A DNA stretch of 64,000 nucleotides from Calliopum simillimum (Eukaryota; Arthropoda; Insecta; Diptera; Lauxaniidae), in NCBI GenBank assembly GCA_951812925.1, contig OX638369.1, forward strand, positions 1,922,001-1,986,000, read 5' to 3'. Both the position numbers and the translations under genes were made by a program. The notes beneath the pieces are model-generated. The model was given only the letters and a program-made list of their open reading frames with translations. It was not told where the DNA came from and made no database searches. Positions 1 through 11,192 of this stretch are shown in pieces (the stretch's first letter is position 1; each line of letters opens with the position of its first letter).

Positions 1-190
1 GCAAAAATTTTATTTTATTGCTTCTTTATAGTTTTTTATCATAAAACAGCTGGGCTTAATGTTAGATTATCGACTGTTAATATTTTTTTTAAACCTAATT
101 TGACTTATAAAGCTTTTAATTTTAAGGAAGAATATGTAATCAAAAATGTCTGGTCGGATCTACCGGTATAAGTTTGGAACCCCTTGCTAA
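1..190. other. AT-rich sequence, possibly outer part of a fold-back family
   Basis: No gene is visible. The last 40 bases resemble the interior of the palindrome at 56214-57353: both contain a 'taagtttggaacccc'-like string followed by an 'aatatttgtgtcatatgaaagg'-like string with scattered changes. This stretch is therefore probably repeat-derived rather than unique. Confidence 0.4.
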
Positions 191-983
191 ATTTTAATAA
201 TATTTGTGTCATATGAAAGGTAAATTAATTAACTACAAAATTGTTTTACAAATATTTTGAATCCGAGTCAACATTTTCGAGATATAGCGTATTTTCAAAA
301 ATTTTGACCAGTTTTTTATTTTTAATGCACTATTTTTGCAAAAAATGTCTGATTGACCTATAGCTTTTGTAACAAATTATGAAATCCTAATCAATTTCAC
401 CCATTTTGATATGCAATTTATACCTCATTCCTTTCATTAGCACATTTTTTATAGGAAAAAAAAAGTAAGCCAAAGAAATTTTCATGAACAACAAAAACGA
501 CGGAAATTTGGAATTTTGCTAGCAAATTATATTGTATGTTGGATATATTATAGACTGATCCGCGGCCGAAGATCGCCACGAAGCCGGTATTAGATTTTTG
601 GGAGTTTTAAATCCTGAGCTGCGGCCGCAGGCCACCCACTTACCTCTACTTTTATGCAAAATTACTGTGGGAAAAAAATCGTCCAAAATTTCAGAAAAGT
701 CGTAATATCTCGAAAATTACGAGCCAGATTTCAAAAATTTCGGGATTAATATTGTAGCTTATTAAATTACCTTTCATTTAACATCCTTTTTTTGAAAATC
801 AATCCAGCCGTTTTTGTTAATAAGACATTTTTGGAAAAATAGTGCTTTGAAAACAAAAAAACTGGTAAAAATTTTCGAAAATTCGCCATATCTCGAAAAC
901 CTTGATTCGGATTTAAAACTTTCGCCAAACGGTTTTATAGCCAGTTAAAATACCTTTCATATGATATCAATATTATTAAAATC
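191..983. repeat. Large fold-back (inverted repeat) element, arms about 168 bp
   Basis: Positions 191-360 read as the diverged reverse complement of 815-983. The outer ends match as attttaataatatt..catatg on one side and its complement on the other, and both arms carry 'cgagatat.gcg.attttc' and 'ttttgacCAGTTTTTT'-like blocks. The roughly 450-bp centre contains a GC-richer patch with GCGGCCGC near 600-632. No open frame of note lies inside. By structure this is a non-autonomous fold-back or MITE-like repeat. The arms are related to those of the palindrome at 56214-57353. No target-site duplication could be fixed. Confidence 0.65.
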
Positions 984-1564
984 CATCAATTGATTCTGAA
1001 TTTTTACCGGTTTTTAATAAAAGCTATATCCCGATCTTCCGATGGATATATCTCCGAAAGTAGATTTGCCCAGAACTTTCTGTTGTTGTTGTTATTTACT
1101 TTCAGGGCCCTATTTGGGCAAAAAAAATATAAAAAAACAACTACAGTTTTTAAAGTAAAATTGTTGCCTAAGATTTGGCAGTTGTTAAATTTTTATTTGT
1201 GAAAAAGTGAAAAACAAAATTATAATTATTTTGTTTTAATATTTGTTCTAATAGTTACAAAAGAAAAGAAAAGTTTGTTTAAAATATGTAGCAACAATTT
1301 CTGCACAATATTATATGGCGGCGCGTAAGAAGAACTTATTTTGCATTAAGAAACTTTGATTATGTACAATTACAAGATGAATATGGTGAATTCATTTGAT
1401 AAAAAAAAAAAAATTAGTTTTAAGAAACATTATGAGTGTTCGTTTACTAGTAAAAATTTTAGTTTAAGTTTTACGTAAAACTTTAAATTTGTAATAGTAA
1501 AAGAACATTCATATTGAGGTTGTACACATCCGTTTCTCAACTTTTTTATATTCAAGAAATTTTG
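984..1564. other. AT-rich spacer, no gene seen
   Basis: No coding signal. Positions 1020-1075 ('gatcttccgatggatatatctccgaaa') resemble the 56214-57353 family ('gatcttttgatggctatatctccgaaa'), so the first 90 bases are probably still repeat. The rest is A/T-rich with no recognisable structure. A 70-codon open frame at 990-1202 has no homology I recognise and overlaps the repeat. Confidence 0.5.
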
Positions 1565-1748
1565 ATATATGGGTGATTCTTAGATAACTGTGCTTTTTCG
1601 AGTTGTAAAATTGGCAGATATTTTTTTTGGATTATTGCAAGTTTCTTCATGCTATCTTGTGTAAACACACTCTTAAAACTCACCTTTTAAGTAGATCAAC
1701 TACAAGTGTGAATTTACGGCTTTGAGGTCGAAATTAAGAAATTTTGCT

Positions 1749-1782
1749 GCCACGTTTGTGACCAAATTGCCACGTTTGTGAC
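1749..1782 (+). repeat. Motif pair GCCACGTTTGTGAC (left part of element A)
   Basis: Two perfect copies lie at 1749-1762 and 1769-1782, 20 bp apart start to start. The motif has the dyad CAC-GTTT-GTG, suggesting a protein-binding site or a small hairpin. Four more copies lie in the right part of the same element. Confidence 0.75.
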
Positions 1783-2892
1783 ATTTAGCCACAGTATGGA
1801 AAAATTATGGTTTTGAAGCGTTTTGATGAGAGATATATTGCATATAATGACAAATTTACACTTCAAGACCAATTTTGCAACAGTGTCATGTCTCCGGTGG
1901 TCCATTTTTTTTATACCCAACGGCCCTAAAGATCAACTATGGTTCCCTGTCCTCTGTTTTAATAGCCGTTTATGATGGATTAGGATCTCCTAATTACAAA
2001 TCTGATCTTGATTTTTTTCTATTACATCAGTATCCTTAGTTATCCTTGCTCAAAAGTGAAAAAATCACAGTTTTGACATCTACTTAACTAAAACAGCAAT
2101 AAGTAAAATTAATTTTTGTCAATGGATTCAGACAGCCGAATTTATTATCAACAAGACAAAATTTACCGTTTTTCAATTGGATTCCCAGTTTCCGAGTTAT
2201 AAGCCTTTAAAAAAAGGATACCTCTCAATAACACACAAAGGACCGAAAAATTAACAAAAATGGTAAGTTTTATTATTTTTACCAGAAATATATTTTATCA
2301 CGAAAATTTTAAGCCCTTGCAGACTAAAATCGGATGAAAAAATAAGGCTCTATTGTAGATTTAGTGAATGAACAGATGAAATTTTGATTCTGTGAATTTT
2401 CAAAGTAGTAGTTTAGTAGGCTTAGTCACTAAATCTAGAATAGAGCTGTCATTTTTCATGCGATTATGGTCTGCAAAGTCACGAAATTTTTGTAATTAAA
2501 TATGTTATTGATAAAAATAATAAAACTTGATTTTTTGTAACTTTTCGGTCTCGAAAAATCCTTTGTATGTTATCGAAAGATGTCCTTAATTTAAACGCTT
2601 ATAACTCGGAAGCTAAGAATCCAATTGAAAAACGGTAAATTATGTCTTGTTGACAATAAATTTGGCTGTCTGAATCCATTGACAAAAATTTATTTTACTT
2701 GTTGTTGTTTTTGTTGTATAGCTTTAAGTAGATGTCAAAACAGTGATTTTTTCACTTTTGAGCAAGGATAACTCAGGATTCTGATGGTGTAGAAAAATTT
2801 TTGTATTAAAAACATAATTAATAGCCTTCAACTAAACATCTGTATACTCAAACTTTATATGAAATATGTTTTTTTGCAGACTGATAAAAAGT

Positions 2893-3471
2893 GCCACGTT
2901 TGTGACATTTTTGATGCGCCACGTTTGTGACATTTTTGCAGTTTATCGCTCATTGTAAAGCACGCTTTTGAGTTCAAGATTTTTCCGAAAGAATTTGGGG
3001 TCATGTCTGCAAATCCTACAAAAAAATTGTTTCATGCATAAAATAAAATGTCCTACCTGGGAGTGCCGAGTGCCACGTTTGTGACCATAATTTTTAGAAA
3101 AAACGATTTTTGTTTATAAAATGCAAACAGATTTCTTTTTGGACGCGTTCGGACATGATGACGTTTGGGTGATGGATAGTGATCAGAATTAATGCATGTG
3201 TATTGCAATCTATTGACTGAAACAGTAGTACCATGCAGTAGTAGCATAATACTTTTAAGAAATTTTTTTTTCCAAAACTAGGGGACAGTTTTCAATTCGA
3301 AATTGTGCCCTCTAAAAATTGTTTAAAACTGCAGATGAGCTCAGAATATTGTAGCCTTAAGTATTTACTTAATATGTGTAGTAACTTGTTTTCTGTTCTA
3401 TTTCCGTTTTTTGGTCGTTTTTCATCGTTTTGTGTTTAAAAAGTAGGGGTAGGACATGCCACGTTTGTGAC
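2893..3471 (+). repeat. Four further GCCACGTTTGTGAC motifs (right part of element A)
   Basis: Perfect copies start at 2893, 2918, 3072 and 3458. All have the same orientation as the left pair even though the surrounding element is an inverted repeat, so they were not produced simply by the fold-back duplication. Confidence 0.75.
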
Positions 3472-3657
3472 ATTTGGGGTATATTTGCAAACTTTCACAA
3501 TATACCAATAATTATTTGGTGGTAAAATTGATCCGCTCTATTAGAAAAACATAGTTTCTAACTTATAGCGTAATTTTTTGTGAAAAAAAAGCCTACTGTA
3601 TAGGTGAAATCTCCAGAGGACACAAAAAGTACAGTTATCTGAGAATCACCCATATAT

Positions 3658-3998
3658 TATTGAGTTACCCTTAAAACAAGCTCTTCATCAGTCATAGATA
3701 AATATAGTGATTTTGTTGACCAGTGTAGTCGATCGCTAACGGTGTGGAAACGTCAATCGCTCCAAAATGGAGCAATTTATGTAAAACACTGATTGATTAG
3801 CTACCAATTATCGACCATTAAAATGCGACAGCCGCGCCAGCTACCGTTCTTAGACAGCAGCAATGCCAAATTAGAAAGCAACTGGTTGTTGAACCAGATA
3901 TGGTGCCACGCAAAGAGATGACAGCCTTGTCTTGACAGTCAGATAGTTAGTATGAAAATAATGTAAGAATGCAGCATCCGGATTGTTGATGTTTGGTG
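3658..3998. other. Short unique-looking spacer between two elements
   Basis: No gene. GC content is higher than in the neighbours (around 3720-3930, with AATCGCTCCAAAATGGAGCA forming a small hairpin at about 3756-3775). No repeat partner was noticed in the window. Confidence 0.45.
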
Positions 3999-4699
3999 TT
4001 AAGGGATCAGTAGGGTAATCTGGCCTGTTTTTTGATATATTTTTTTTTATTGAAATTTTTATTCTACAATGAAACCTTTTTTACATGTAATGAGGTATAT
4101 TGTAAAGTGTATAAAAAAATTTTTTTGGAATTTTTTGATGACATCTGTCGGAGAAATGGCTGGGTGAATGAAATACTGGTTTTCACTGGCCGACGCGATT
4201 TCTCATGTTTGGATCATCTGAAACATAAAAACTCAATTTATTCTCAAAAAGTACATAAATGGTTATCGTCCCTACCAGAATCAGGGAAAAATGTTAATAA
4301 ATAAAAAAGTTATCAACTTTTTTTTTTTTTTCGTTTTTTCCCTATGTTTTTTAACATATATTTTGTCATAACATTGCCAATAATTAATAAAAAATGATTT
4401 TTTTGGTAGGGACGATAGCCAGGCGTTTCGTGAATATTTAAAAAAAAATTCAAGCAAATCGGTTAAGCAGTTTGGCCGGAATAATGTCGGCCAGTAAAAA
4501 AAAATGTGTTTTGAGAATTTTCTGCTCTGCTCTAACTTATGAAATTTCAACTAACTGTTTCACTTGCACCTGTTCCTGCATTGATTGTGGATAGGGCATT
4601 AAGTGGGTTTCTACATTAATTCTAAGGGTATAAAGGAACAGAAATGCAAAAAAAAAAAAATCGATTTTTTGAAAAAAGATTACCCTACTGATCCCTTAA
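3999..4699. mobile_element. MITE flanked by TTAA, piggyBac-like hallmarks
   Basis: The element body is 4003-4695, bounded on both sides by TTAA (3999-4002 and 4696-4699). The terminal inverted repeats are GGGATCAGTAGGGTAATCT at the left and its exact complement at the right. Complementarity continues in patches: ctggccgac near 4177 against gtcggccag near 4488, and ggttatcgtccctacca near 4261 against tggtagggacgatagcc near 4404. TTAA target duplication with perfect TIRs is typical of piggyBac-derived MITEs. No transposase is present; the 90-codon frame at 4032-4304 and the 89-codon frame at 4281-4550 have no recognisable domains. Confidence 0.75.
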
Positions 4700-5264
4700 T
4701 ATTAAATTAGAGGATTCCTCCTATACATACATCGTAGTGTTTTAAGAGGAAGTGGAATCTAGGCGTGTGCTCTTAGACTCGTGTCCAATTGCTTCCGTTT
4801 GTTGTTCAGATATGAGCGGATGTTGAAGACTTGTTACTTGTTGTAATATTATTAACGTTAAATACTGTAAATATTTTTTAATCATGATATTGTTGCAATA
4901 TGCAAGATGTATACGTAAATGAAGAATAGGTTGATAAGTGGCAGCTAAGCTTTTCTTTTCTCTGATATTTCTTTTCATAAAATTTTTTTTTGTATAAAAA
5001 CAATGGGTGTACATATTCAATATTTATTCACGATAACCCCCAATATTTCCGATTTGATGTTCTAGACATTAGGTACACTATAGTTTTCTCTTTTTTTCAG
5101 TGTAAACCGCTTATCAAACATTTTTTTTTTTAAAAAACATTAGTTTTTTTTAAATTTTAATAAGGTTTTCGGTATAATTAAAATGATCTTTGGTTTTTAA
5201 CTTTTTTTTAAGCAATTGAGTTTTAAGATACATTGCAAATTGGTCCGCTATTCGACAATAGCAT
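4700..5264. other. AT-rich spacer, no gene seen
   Basis: A 92-codon minus-strand frame at 4742-5020 has no recognisable motif. Poly-T runs lie near 5105-5215. No repeat structure was noticed. Confidence 0.45.
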
Positions 5265-5488
5265 TAGTGATGAGTAAACCAAGACCAAGAATATTTGAGA
5301 TGCCAAATTCCATATTGAGAGTTGATTTTATGTTCAAAAGGAGCGCGACGGTCTTATTACCTATACATGACCAAGACCGAATAGCAGGCTTTTTGAGACC
5401 AAGAGCAAGACTGTTATGAAATTGTATCAGAATCAGGGTCTTCGTATAAAAAATATTTTATGACAAAGACTTATTCTGCTCATCAGTA
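5265..5488. mobile_element. hAT-like MITE rich in CCAAGA hexamers, copy 1
   Basis: Short terminal inverted repeats read TAGTGATGAG at the left and CTCATCAGTA at the right (one mismatch). The interior carries scattered CCAAGACC / GAGACCAAGAGC tracts, matching the better-preserved copy at 47436-47775. The 224-bp length without an open frame and hAT-style TIRs fit a non-autonomous hAT element. The flanks do not show a matching 8-bp duplication, so this copy is old or rearranged. Confidence 0.55.
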
Positions 5489-5531
5489 ATGACACAGTGC
5501 AACAAAATTTGACAAATTCAGTGACATATAA

Positions 5532-5712
5532 CATCTTCCTTAAACCATACCATTAACTTTTTCGATTCTATCATTAATTCTCGAGATATCATTCATTGCA
5601 GTAAAAGTATAGAAAAAAGGACTATATTAAATTTGCTCAGACACCTTTACTTCAATGTATGATATCTCAGAAATTAATGATTGAAAAAGTTAATGTTATG
5701 GTTTAAGGAAGA
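5532..5712. repeat. Fold-back repeat, family E copy 1
   Basis: Left arm 5532-5608 is the near complement of right arm 5643-5712: catcttccttaaaccatacc pairs with a copy of its complement at the right end, and both arms carry gatatc / atgatatctc blocks. Downstream, 5714-5760 ('atatggttattcgatattg..ggcaaaagtgaac') matches 9048-9090, the minus strand at 39029-39070, and 40670-40720, marking a dispersed family. Confidence 0.65.
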
Positions 5713-5760
5713 AGAATATGGTTATTCGATATTGTTGGCAAAAGTGAACTACACTACTTT

Positions 5761-7195
5761 CAGGATGCAAACCATATGTCTGAAAATAGCTTTATCAACA
5801 CTTTGAATCAAGAATTACTCGAACCTCGGAGCTGATTGGAAAAACGGTTACCAGATTTGGAATCAGCGACTTTCACTTAGTTTAGAAAAAGTTTTCGAAA
5901 TCAAATTTAGATTTTTGTGTTACACAGTTTTATCATAAGGCTAAAAGATCTTTCGTCAAAACTTATCACTTAGCAAAATTACAACAGCACCAATTTAATG
6001 CTAAATTTTCTAAATTAAAATGCTAAGCTCTGATCTCATAACTAAAAGTTGAATTTACACATCAAACTACAAAAAATATTTTCATACTCATATGCTTGTT
6101 TTTTTAACAACTTTTACAATTACAATAAAAATTATACAATTAAATTATACAGTGTTAAGTAAAACACAATGAAATAAAACATGAAAATAAAACAAAATAC
6201 AAACTACACACAACACAAGCTAACAGGAAATAAGGGTCTCTGACCAACAAGTGAAAAAAATTAAACACACAAATACAAAAAAGTGAACAAAAACCCAAAA
6301 AAATCTGATTGAAAACTGGACTATAAACAAACAGCAACGGAAGTCAAGCGAGCAGGCAGAAAAAGAAGAATTGAAAAAAAAAATAAATAAAAAAACACAG
6401 ATGAGAGACTGACTCAGAGACGATGGCGGGAAGAATGACTAGTGAGTTTCGATTCGCATAGCCAAGACATAAACATTTTGGTCGCTTTATAGAGAAATGG
6501 TTAGATCTTACAAAATAGCAATAGTGACAAGAAGGATATTCTATAATTCTAAGGAAGAGAGAACATTGTAAGAGATTCAGATTGTGTGCCATGCCATGAG
6601 AGAAACATAAAATAATTTCGTGCTTAAGATGAGTGGTAACTTCTGACTGAGAGTGTAATTCCGACTTAAAGAGCTGAGCGCCAAGTGATGTGTTAGAAAA
6701 AGTTCGTTATATAAATAATTTGGCTAAAACGAGACTACTATTTAGTACATGCACCTGTCTGCAACACGTAAACTTTTTTTGATACACGTACACTATTACA
6801 TTTGCCACGCTTCGTTGAACACCTGATCAATGCATTTGCATTGGTAACGAAGAGTACAAATCGTTATTCTCCTTGAATTAACTGTCAGGTGCTTGTGTGA
6901 AAAAGAGTGCGCTATATGTGACCCAGGTGAGAAAAAGACAGCTTGATTATCATTTATTTATTTCCCCCCCAAAAAGATTTTAACTTGGCTAACTGGCAAG
7001 AGAAAAAGTTTACAAAAGTCATTGCACACCTTGGCCAAGAGCCGAGTTGTAAAACGAAACGCAAACGTGACGGACGACAGTGAAACGGAGCTACAAAATA
7101 AGGAACGGGCTCAATAGGCGCTTGATCGTGTGATACTCGTAGTTGTTGTTGCCGTTAAAGCTACGTCTGTGCTATTAACTGTGCGCTGATCATTT
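5761..7195. other. Mostly single-copy sequence, no gene seen
   Basis: No coding evidence. Frames at 6155-6337 and 6344-6592 (minus) are short and of biased composition. A GC-richer stretch begins near 6780 and leads into the candidate transcript start described at 7196-7500. Confidence 0.4.
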
Positions 7196-7500
7196 ATTAG
7201 TCATTTTGCTTACCTGTTGTGTTCGCAACGATCATTCAGAACAGTTTGCGATCAACACTCGCTCAGGTTGGTTGGGAAAGTAAAACCGAGCTCCACGTTT
7301 GGAATTTGGCGCTGAGCTCAAAACTCATTTTTGATTCTTGAACAGTGAAGTGTTTTTGAGATTTTGAGACACAAAAAAAAAAAAAAAAAAAAAAAAACTC
7401 TTGCGTCACACAATAAAATCGTTTAATTTAAAGTTTGAAATACAGAATTCAGTTGCATTTGTTATTCAAATAAAGACCAATATTAAGTTAGCATGAGGGT
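7196..7500 (+). promoter_or_regulatory. Candidate fly core promoter / 5' untranslated exon (weak)
   Basis: The stretch is noticeably less AT-rich than its surroundings and contains 'atcattcagaacagtttg' followed by 'cgatcaacactcgctcagg', reminiscent of fly initiator (TCAGTT / TCATTC-like) plus downstream purine-pyrimidine-rich promoter DNA. A 25-base poly-A run (7373-7397) follows. A possible splice donor AG|GTAAAG lies at about 8013. All of this is inference from composition and short motifs. No downstream coding exon could be linked to it, and there is no transcript evidence. Confidence 0.2.
7373..7397. repeat. Poly-A homopolymer tract
   Basis: A run of 25 consecutive A residues, a mononucleotide tract likely to vary in length. 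It does not directly follow any recognisable retroelement body, so I do not call it a retroposon tail. Confidence 0.85.
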
Positions 7501-8984
7501 GTGAATTGGCTGCTGACTTGAAAAAACAACAACTTGTCGCAGTCAGTCAATCAGTTTATTTTGGTTTTTTGGAAAGGCTTTTTTCGGAACAATATTTTAT
7601 GTGTCGACATGTTAAAAGTGCCATGCGCTAGAAACAATAAAGCTAAGTGTTAAAATAAGAAGAGTAAAATAAACTCATTCACTTGAAAAAAGAAAAGAAA
7701 AAAGAAACAACACATAAAAATTGGACCGAACGTGACTTTAAAAAATAAATAATAAAAATGCTGTTCTGGAAAGATATAATATTTCATTTGCTTACTTGAG
7801 ATATTTAAATTTTTAAAAGACTTCAACGAAATAGGCCACCTCGGTGCTTTGACATTTGAGCTGTCAAAAGTGTCAATAAGAGAACAGTGATGGACGGCAG
7901 CACAGTTGACCTTTTTGTGGTTTGAATGTTGTCCGTAATTGGATCCTTTTTCTGAAAGAACACGCATGTGAAAGGATGCGAAGCCCCAGTGAAGATGCTG
8001 CAAAACGATATACTAGGTAAAGATATTTTTTATATGTTACTTATTTTTAGAGATTTCATTAAAACATTCAAAACTCAGGTAAATTGAGTTAAAACTTTAT
8101 TATTTTCATCATAAAAGCTTAATTTATCCCCTGTTTATGTATATCGAAACGAGTGACCGAAGATTACTCAGAAATAGCAACACATTGATACTTTTAACTA
8201 AGAACTGAGTTATACATTAGCGTTCATTTGAACTTAAACATCGAAATTTGTAAATGAAAACTTTGACTCATGAAATCAAAGAATATATCACAGGATAGAA
8301 TACTCATAATGAAAGCAGTCAACTTATTTTGAGTGAAAATCAGGAGATTCTCATCCAAATATTAAGAGTTTGGTATTAAGATCAATACAAATAAAAATAC
8401 ATCAAAAATGTTCAGTTTTTGATTTTCAATCTTTTCAAAACATTCTTAATTATGTATAGTGTATAATAACTTAATTAATCACCTTAAATCGACATTGCTG
8501 CTCGACTGTGTTGGACCAACATTAATCCGGAGATAATTAAGCACATAGCAGGTTCAATCATGAGACCAGATTAAAAGTTAGGAGTCTCCAGAAAAAATCA
8601 ATAGAGTTGGTTGGTTTAGTAATAATAGATACAAAGACATTTGAAAGAATGTGAAAAAAAACATGCAAATATACATATAATATTGCACAATGTCTGAAGG
8701 GGCTTTAAGAAAATATGTTGCGATGCATCAAGTGTAAAAGAGGACCTTCAAATATCCCAAAAATTTTAATCTTTTTTTTTCTCGGTGTCATAGCCAATTT
8801 TTGGGATGTAGTACCAAGAATCTGAACTTTTTTGTGTTCCAAAATGTCGGGATTCTAGTATGTAGCTTTGAATAACCATAATCTCTCTCATTAAACTTTG
8901 CTTTGAACATTTCCAAATTGATATTTACTTCCTTCGTTTTCATCCAATTCCATACATAGAATTAAATTATACTTTTATGGATTT
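7501..8984. other. Single-copy-like sequence, no gene seen
   Basis: The largest frame is 117 codons on the minus strand at 7650-8003; its C-terminal half is a phenylalanine-rich low-complexity run translated from A-rich DNA, and I do not regard it as real. No RNA gene or repeat pair was noticed. Confidence 0.4.
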
Positions 8985-9120
8985 AAGGTACCTTTACTTT
9001 AATAAATGATAATTTGAAAAGTAAAATGTAAAGTTCAATGAAAAAGATAATGGTTATCCGATCCCATTAGCAAAAATAAATTACAAAAATTTAATATAAT
9101 TATGTACAACTTCAAATATG
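8985..9120. repeat. Family E fragment, copy 2
   Basis: The segment 'aggtacctttactttaataaatgataa' and the following 'gataatggttatccgat..cattagcaaaaa' match the family at 5643-5760, 40199-40270 and, inverted, 39029-39070. It appears as one arm only, so this copy is probably a solo arm or a decayed element. Confidence 0.5.
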
Positions 9121-9288
9121 CCTCAAAACAGCAATTTTTGCACTTTGATGCTAAAATATCTTAACATTCGGCTATAAAATCTGGGAAAGGAAAACCATCG
9201 TAGGACTGTGAAATCATTCAAAACTCGAAAATTTTACAAAAACTTGTATTTTTTACTGCAAAGTCAAATAATATCTTTTAGACTTAGA

Positions 9289-9723
9289 ACCAGCGCATGG
9301 CTGACCTTCCTCAGAGTATCAAAGCTGAATTTTTTTGTAGCTGTTCTTCCAATAGTAGGTATGAACTTTTGTTTTAGTCAAACCTTTGAATGTGGCGCTT
9401 AAGTGACAAATCGGTGCTAAAAGTCTAGAAAATACCTTAAACTGATTTCTTCTAAGATATAAGTCGCACGAAAACAACTTTTGCAACTTTTCTATAGAAA
9501 ATTTTCTGAGGCACAAAATTGTGAACAACATTTTTTTTTTGTCGTTATAACCCTTTGGGATGTATTTGCAAAAAACTGATTTTTTTTACCTTTAACGCCC
9601 GATATCTCGCGAAGGCACCACCTCTCACGGTTTGACTAGAACAAAAGTTCATCCTTACTATTGGAAGAACAACCACAAAAAAAATCAGCTTTGATACGCT
9701 GAGGAAGGTCAGCCAGGCGCTGG
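9289..9723. repeat. Fold-back element, arms about 110 bp
   Basis: Arms 9289-9398 and 9613-9723 are complementary with few changes: ccagcgcatggctgacctt at the left against the complement of aaggtcagccaggcgctgg at the right, continuing through a block around 'cttccaatagtaggtatgaac'. The centre has TCG-rich and poly-T DNA. There is no open frame of note; the 64-70 codon frames across the arms are artefacts. This is a non-autonomous fold-back; superfamily unknown. Confidence 0.75.
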
Positions 9724-10877
9724 CTATATATCAATTGTTTAAAAATATTTCTTATTAAAAATCGATTTGTAGAAAAAAAAATTTTATTTATTAAATGAAA
9801 TCTAAAAACGTTATTTTCGTGTTTTAGCTGATTTTCAATTAAATGAATTAAGTTGTCTTAAGTCATAACGAACTAAAGAAATTAAAAACCTTCAATTAAA
9901 GTCAGCCAGTCTGTTCTTCAACATTAAGGGGAACATCTTTTTTATGTCTATTGAAATCACAATGCAGACAGCATACAAAACCTCACGGCGCACTTGACTT
10001 ACATTTGAAAAATCAATTGCTACCGTTTGCCAATTCAGCCCATGAATTGTACAAAGGAAGCAGAATGAGTGAAAAGTGGAAGAATGAATGGTATTGGATT
10101 TAAAGGTAAAAAGCTGTAGCATTTAAAAGCACATCAGGCTAATAAATCGCGCGAAAAAGAGGAGCGTCATCGTCGTCAGCAGGCACAGGCACCTGAAGTC
10201 GAAAGACGTTGAATTTTGTGATCCATGGTGACTATGCTGCATAAGAGTTTTTTACTAGAAGATGGTGGAAAAAGTTTTTGTGGTCGCTCTGTACAAACAG
10301 GTGCCGTTCAGCTGCCATTTGTTTCGAAATCCAACAACTGTTGGGTAGAAATAAGTTACCTTTTTTCTTTGTGTGCTTTCATATGTTATTTTTTACTTGG
10401 CACCGATAGCTTGTGTGCTAAAGTCAGTAAAAATGGGAGCCGCACAAATATGATGCGCCTTTACAGCATCACAAAAATGATTCCTTTTCAATTTCAAATT
10501 TAACTTCATCCGCTATAGTGGTGCTTTAACGAGTACCGATACTTGTTCATATTTCAGTTTAAGGGATTTTTGCCAATCATATAATAATAAACAGTTGCAT
10601 GGATGTAGTCATGCCATAGATGTCATATTAACATATATAATAGCTAACTCGGTGCTAGCCCAACCTAGCAGTGGCCAATCTATAGCAACATCAGTTTCAT
10701 TTGTAGACGTTGATTTTGAGCACGTATTTTTTTCCAGGGAACAAAATCAAAGTAAAAACCCATTATTGAAAAATATCTAATACTCACGGTCCGCAGCATC
10801 CATCCGTCAATGGCAAAAATGTTCAACAGAGGCTACACTCCTGATTTACGTTGTATTTATTGCGAATGAATCAATGA
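9724..10877. other. Single-copy-like sequence, no firm gene
   Basis: Positions about 10129-10212 read in one + frame as a short charged stretch (KSREKEERHRRQQAQAPEVERR, split here as KSREKEERHR and RQQAQAPEVERR) ending at a stop. It has no upstream start in frame and no homologue I recognise, so it is noted but not called a gene. A 92-codon frame at 10225-10503 (+) is also unrecognised. Confidence 0.35.
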
Positions 10878-11051
10878 GGGTGATTCCACTCAAAAATATC
10901 CAAAAAAATAAAAACATCCAAAAATTTTTTAACATTTTTCTTATGGAAATATTTTTTTATTAGATGTTTTTGTTTTGGATATTTTTTTTTTGGTTGTTTG
11001 TTTTTTTGATATTTTTCATTGGACGTTTTTTATATATTTTTGGTAATCACC
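10878..11051. repeat. AT-rich fold-back MITE with GGGTGATTCC end
   Basis: The left end GGGTGATTCCACTCAAAAA pairs imperfectly with the complement of TTTTTGGTAATCACC at the right end. The interior alternates A-rich 'aaaaacatcca' and T-rich 'tggatattt' blocks, so the whole 174 bp can form a hairpin. The outer GGGTGATTC is the same core seen at both ends of element A (1565-3657). Confidence 0.6.
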
Positions 11052-11054
11052 AAC

Positions 11055-11192
11055 GAGGGTACTCCCTAAAACGTGTTAAGTCCTCGAAAACCTCTTAAAC
11101 TCGTTATAGTTGTCAAAATCAATTCAAATTTTGACAGTTTTACGAGTATACGAGGTTTTCAAGGCATTTACATGTTTTAAGGAATACCCTCA
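11055..11192. repeat. Small fold-back MITE, family G copy 1
   Basis: The ends GAGGGTACTCCCTAAAACGTG and its near complement (catgttttaaggaataccctc) enclose an inner pair 'cctcgaaaacctc' / 'gaggttttcaagg'. It is 138 bp long with no coding content. A second member of the same family lies at 30634-30735 with the same order of blocks. It abuts the preceding MITE within four bases. Confidence 0.75.

Larger units (their letters stand above)
1565..3657. mobile_element. Fold-back element A with six GCCACGTTTGTGAC motifs
   Basis: The ends are inverted repeats: ATATATGGGTGATTCT at 1565 and its complement ending at 3657. The match continues through AGATAACTGT with one change between the two blocks. An inner palindrome has arms 2012-2372 and 2419-2799 with clear but diverged complementarity. 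A 14-base motif, GCCACGTTTGTGAC, occurs six times, all on the + strand, at 1749, 1769, 2893, 2918, 3072 and 3458. The element is about 2.1 kb with no long open frame; the short frames at 1714-1920 and 3053-3247 (minus) just read through the motifs as V-T-N-V-A. It looks like a non-autonomous DNA transposon of unknown superfamily. No convincing target duplication could be defined beyond the AT-rich ends. Confidence 0.7.

Noticed and set aside
10129..10212. Short charged open stretch ending in a stop
   Set aside because: No start codon in frame, no convincing splice acceptor and no homologue recognised; too short to call.
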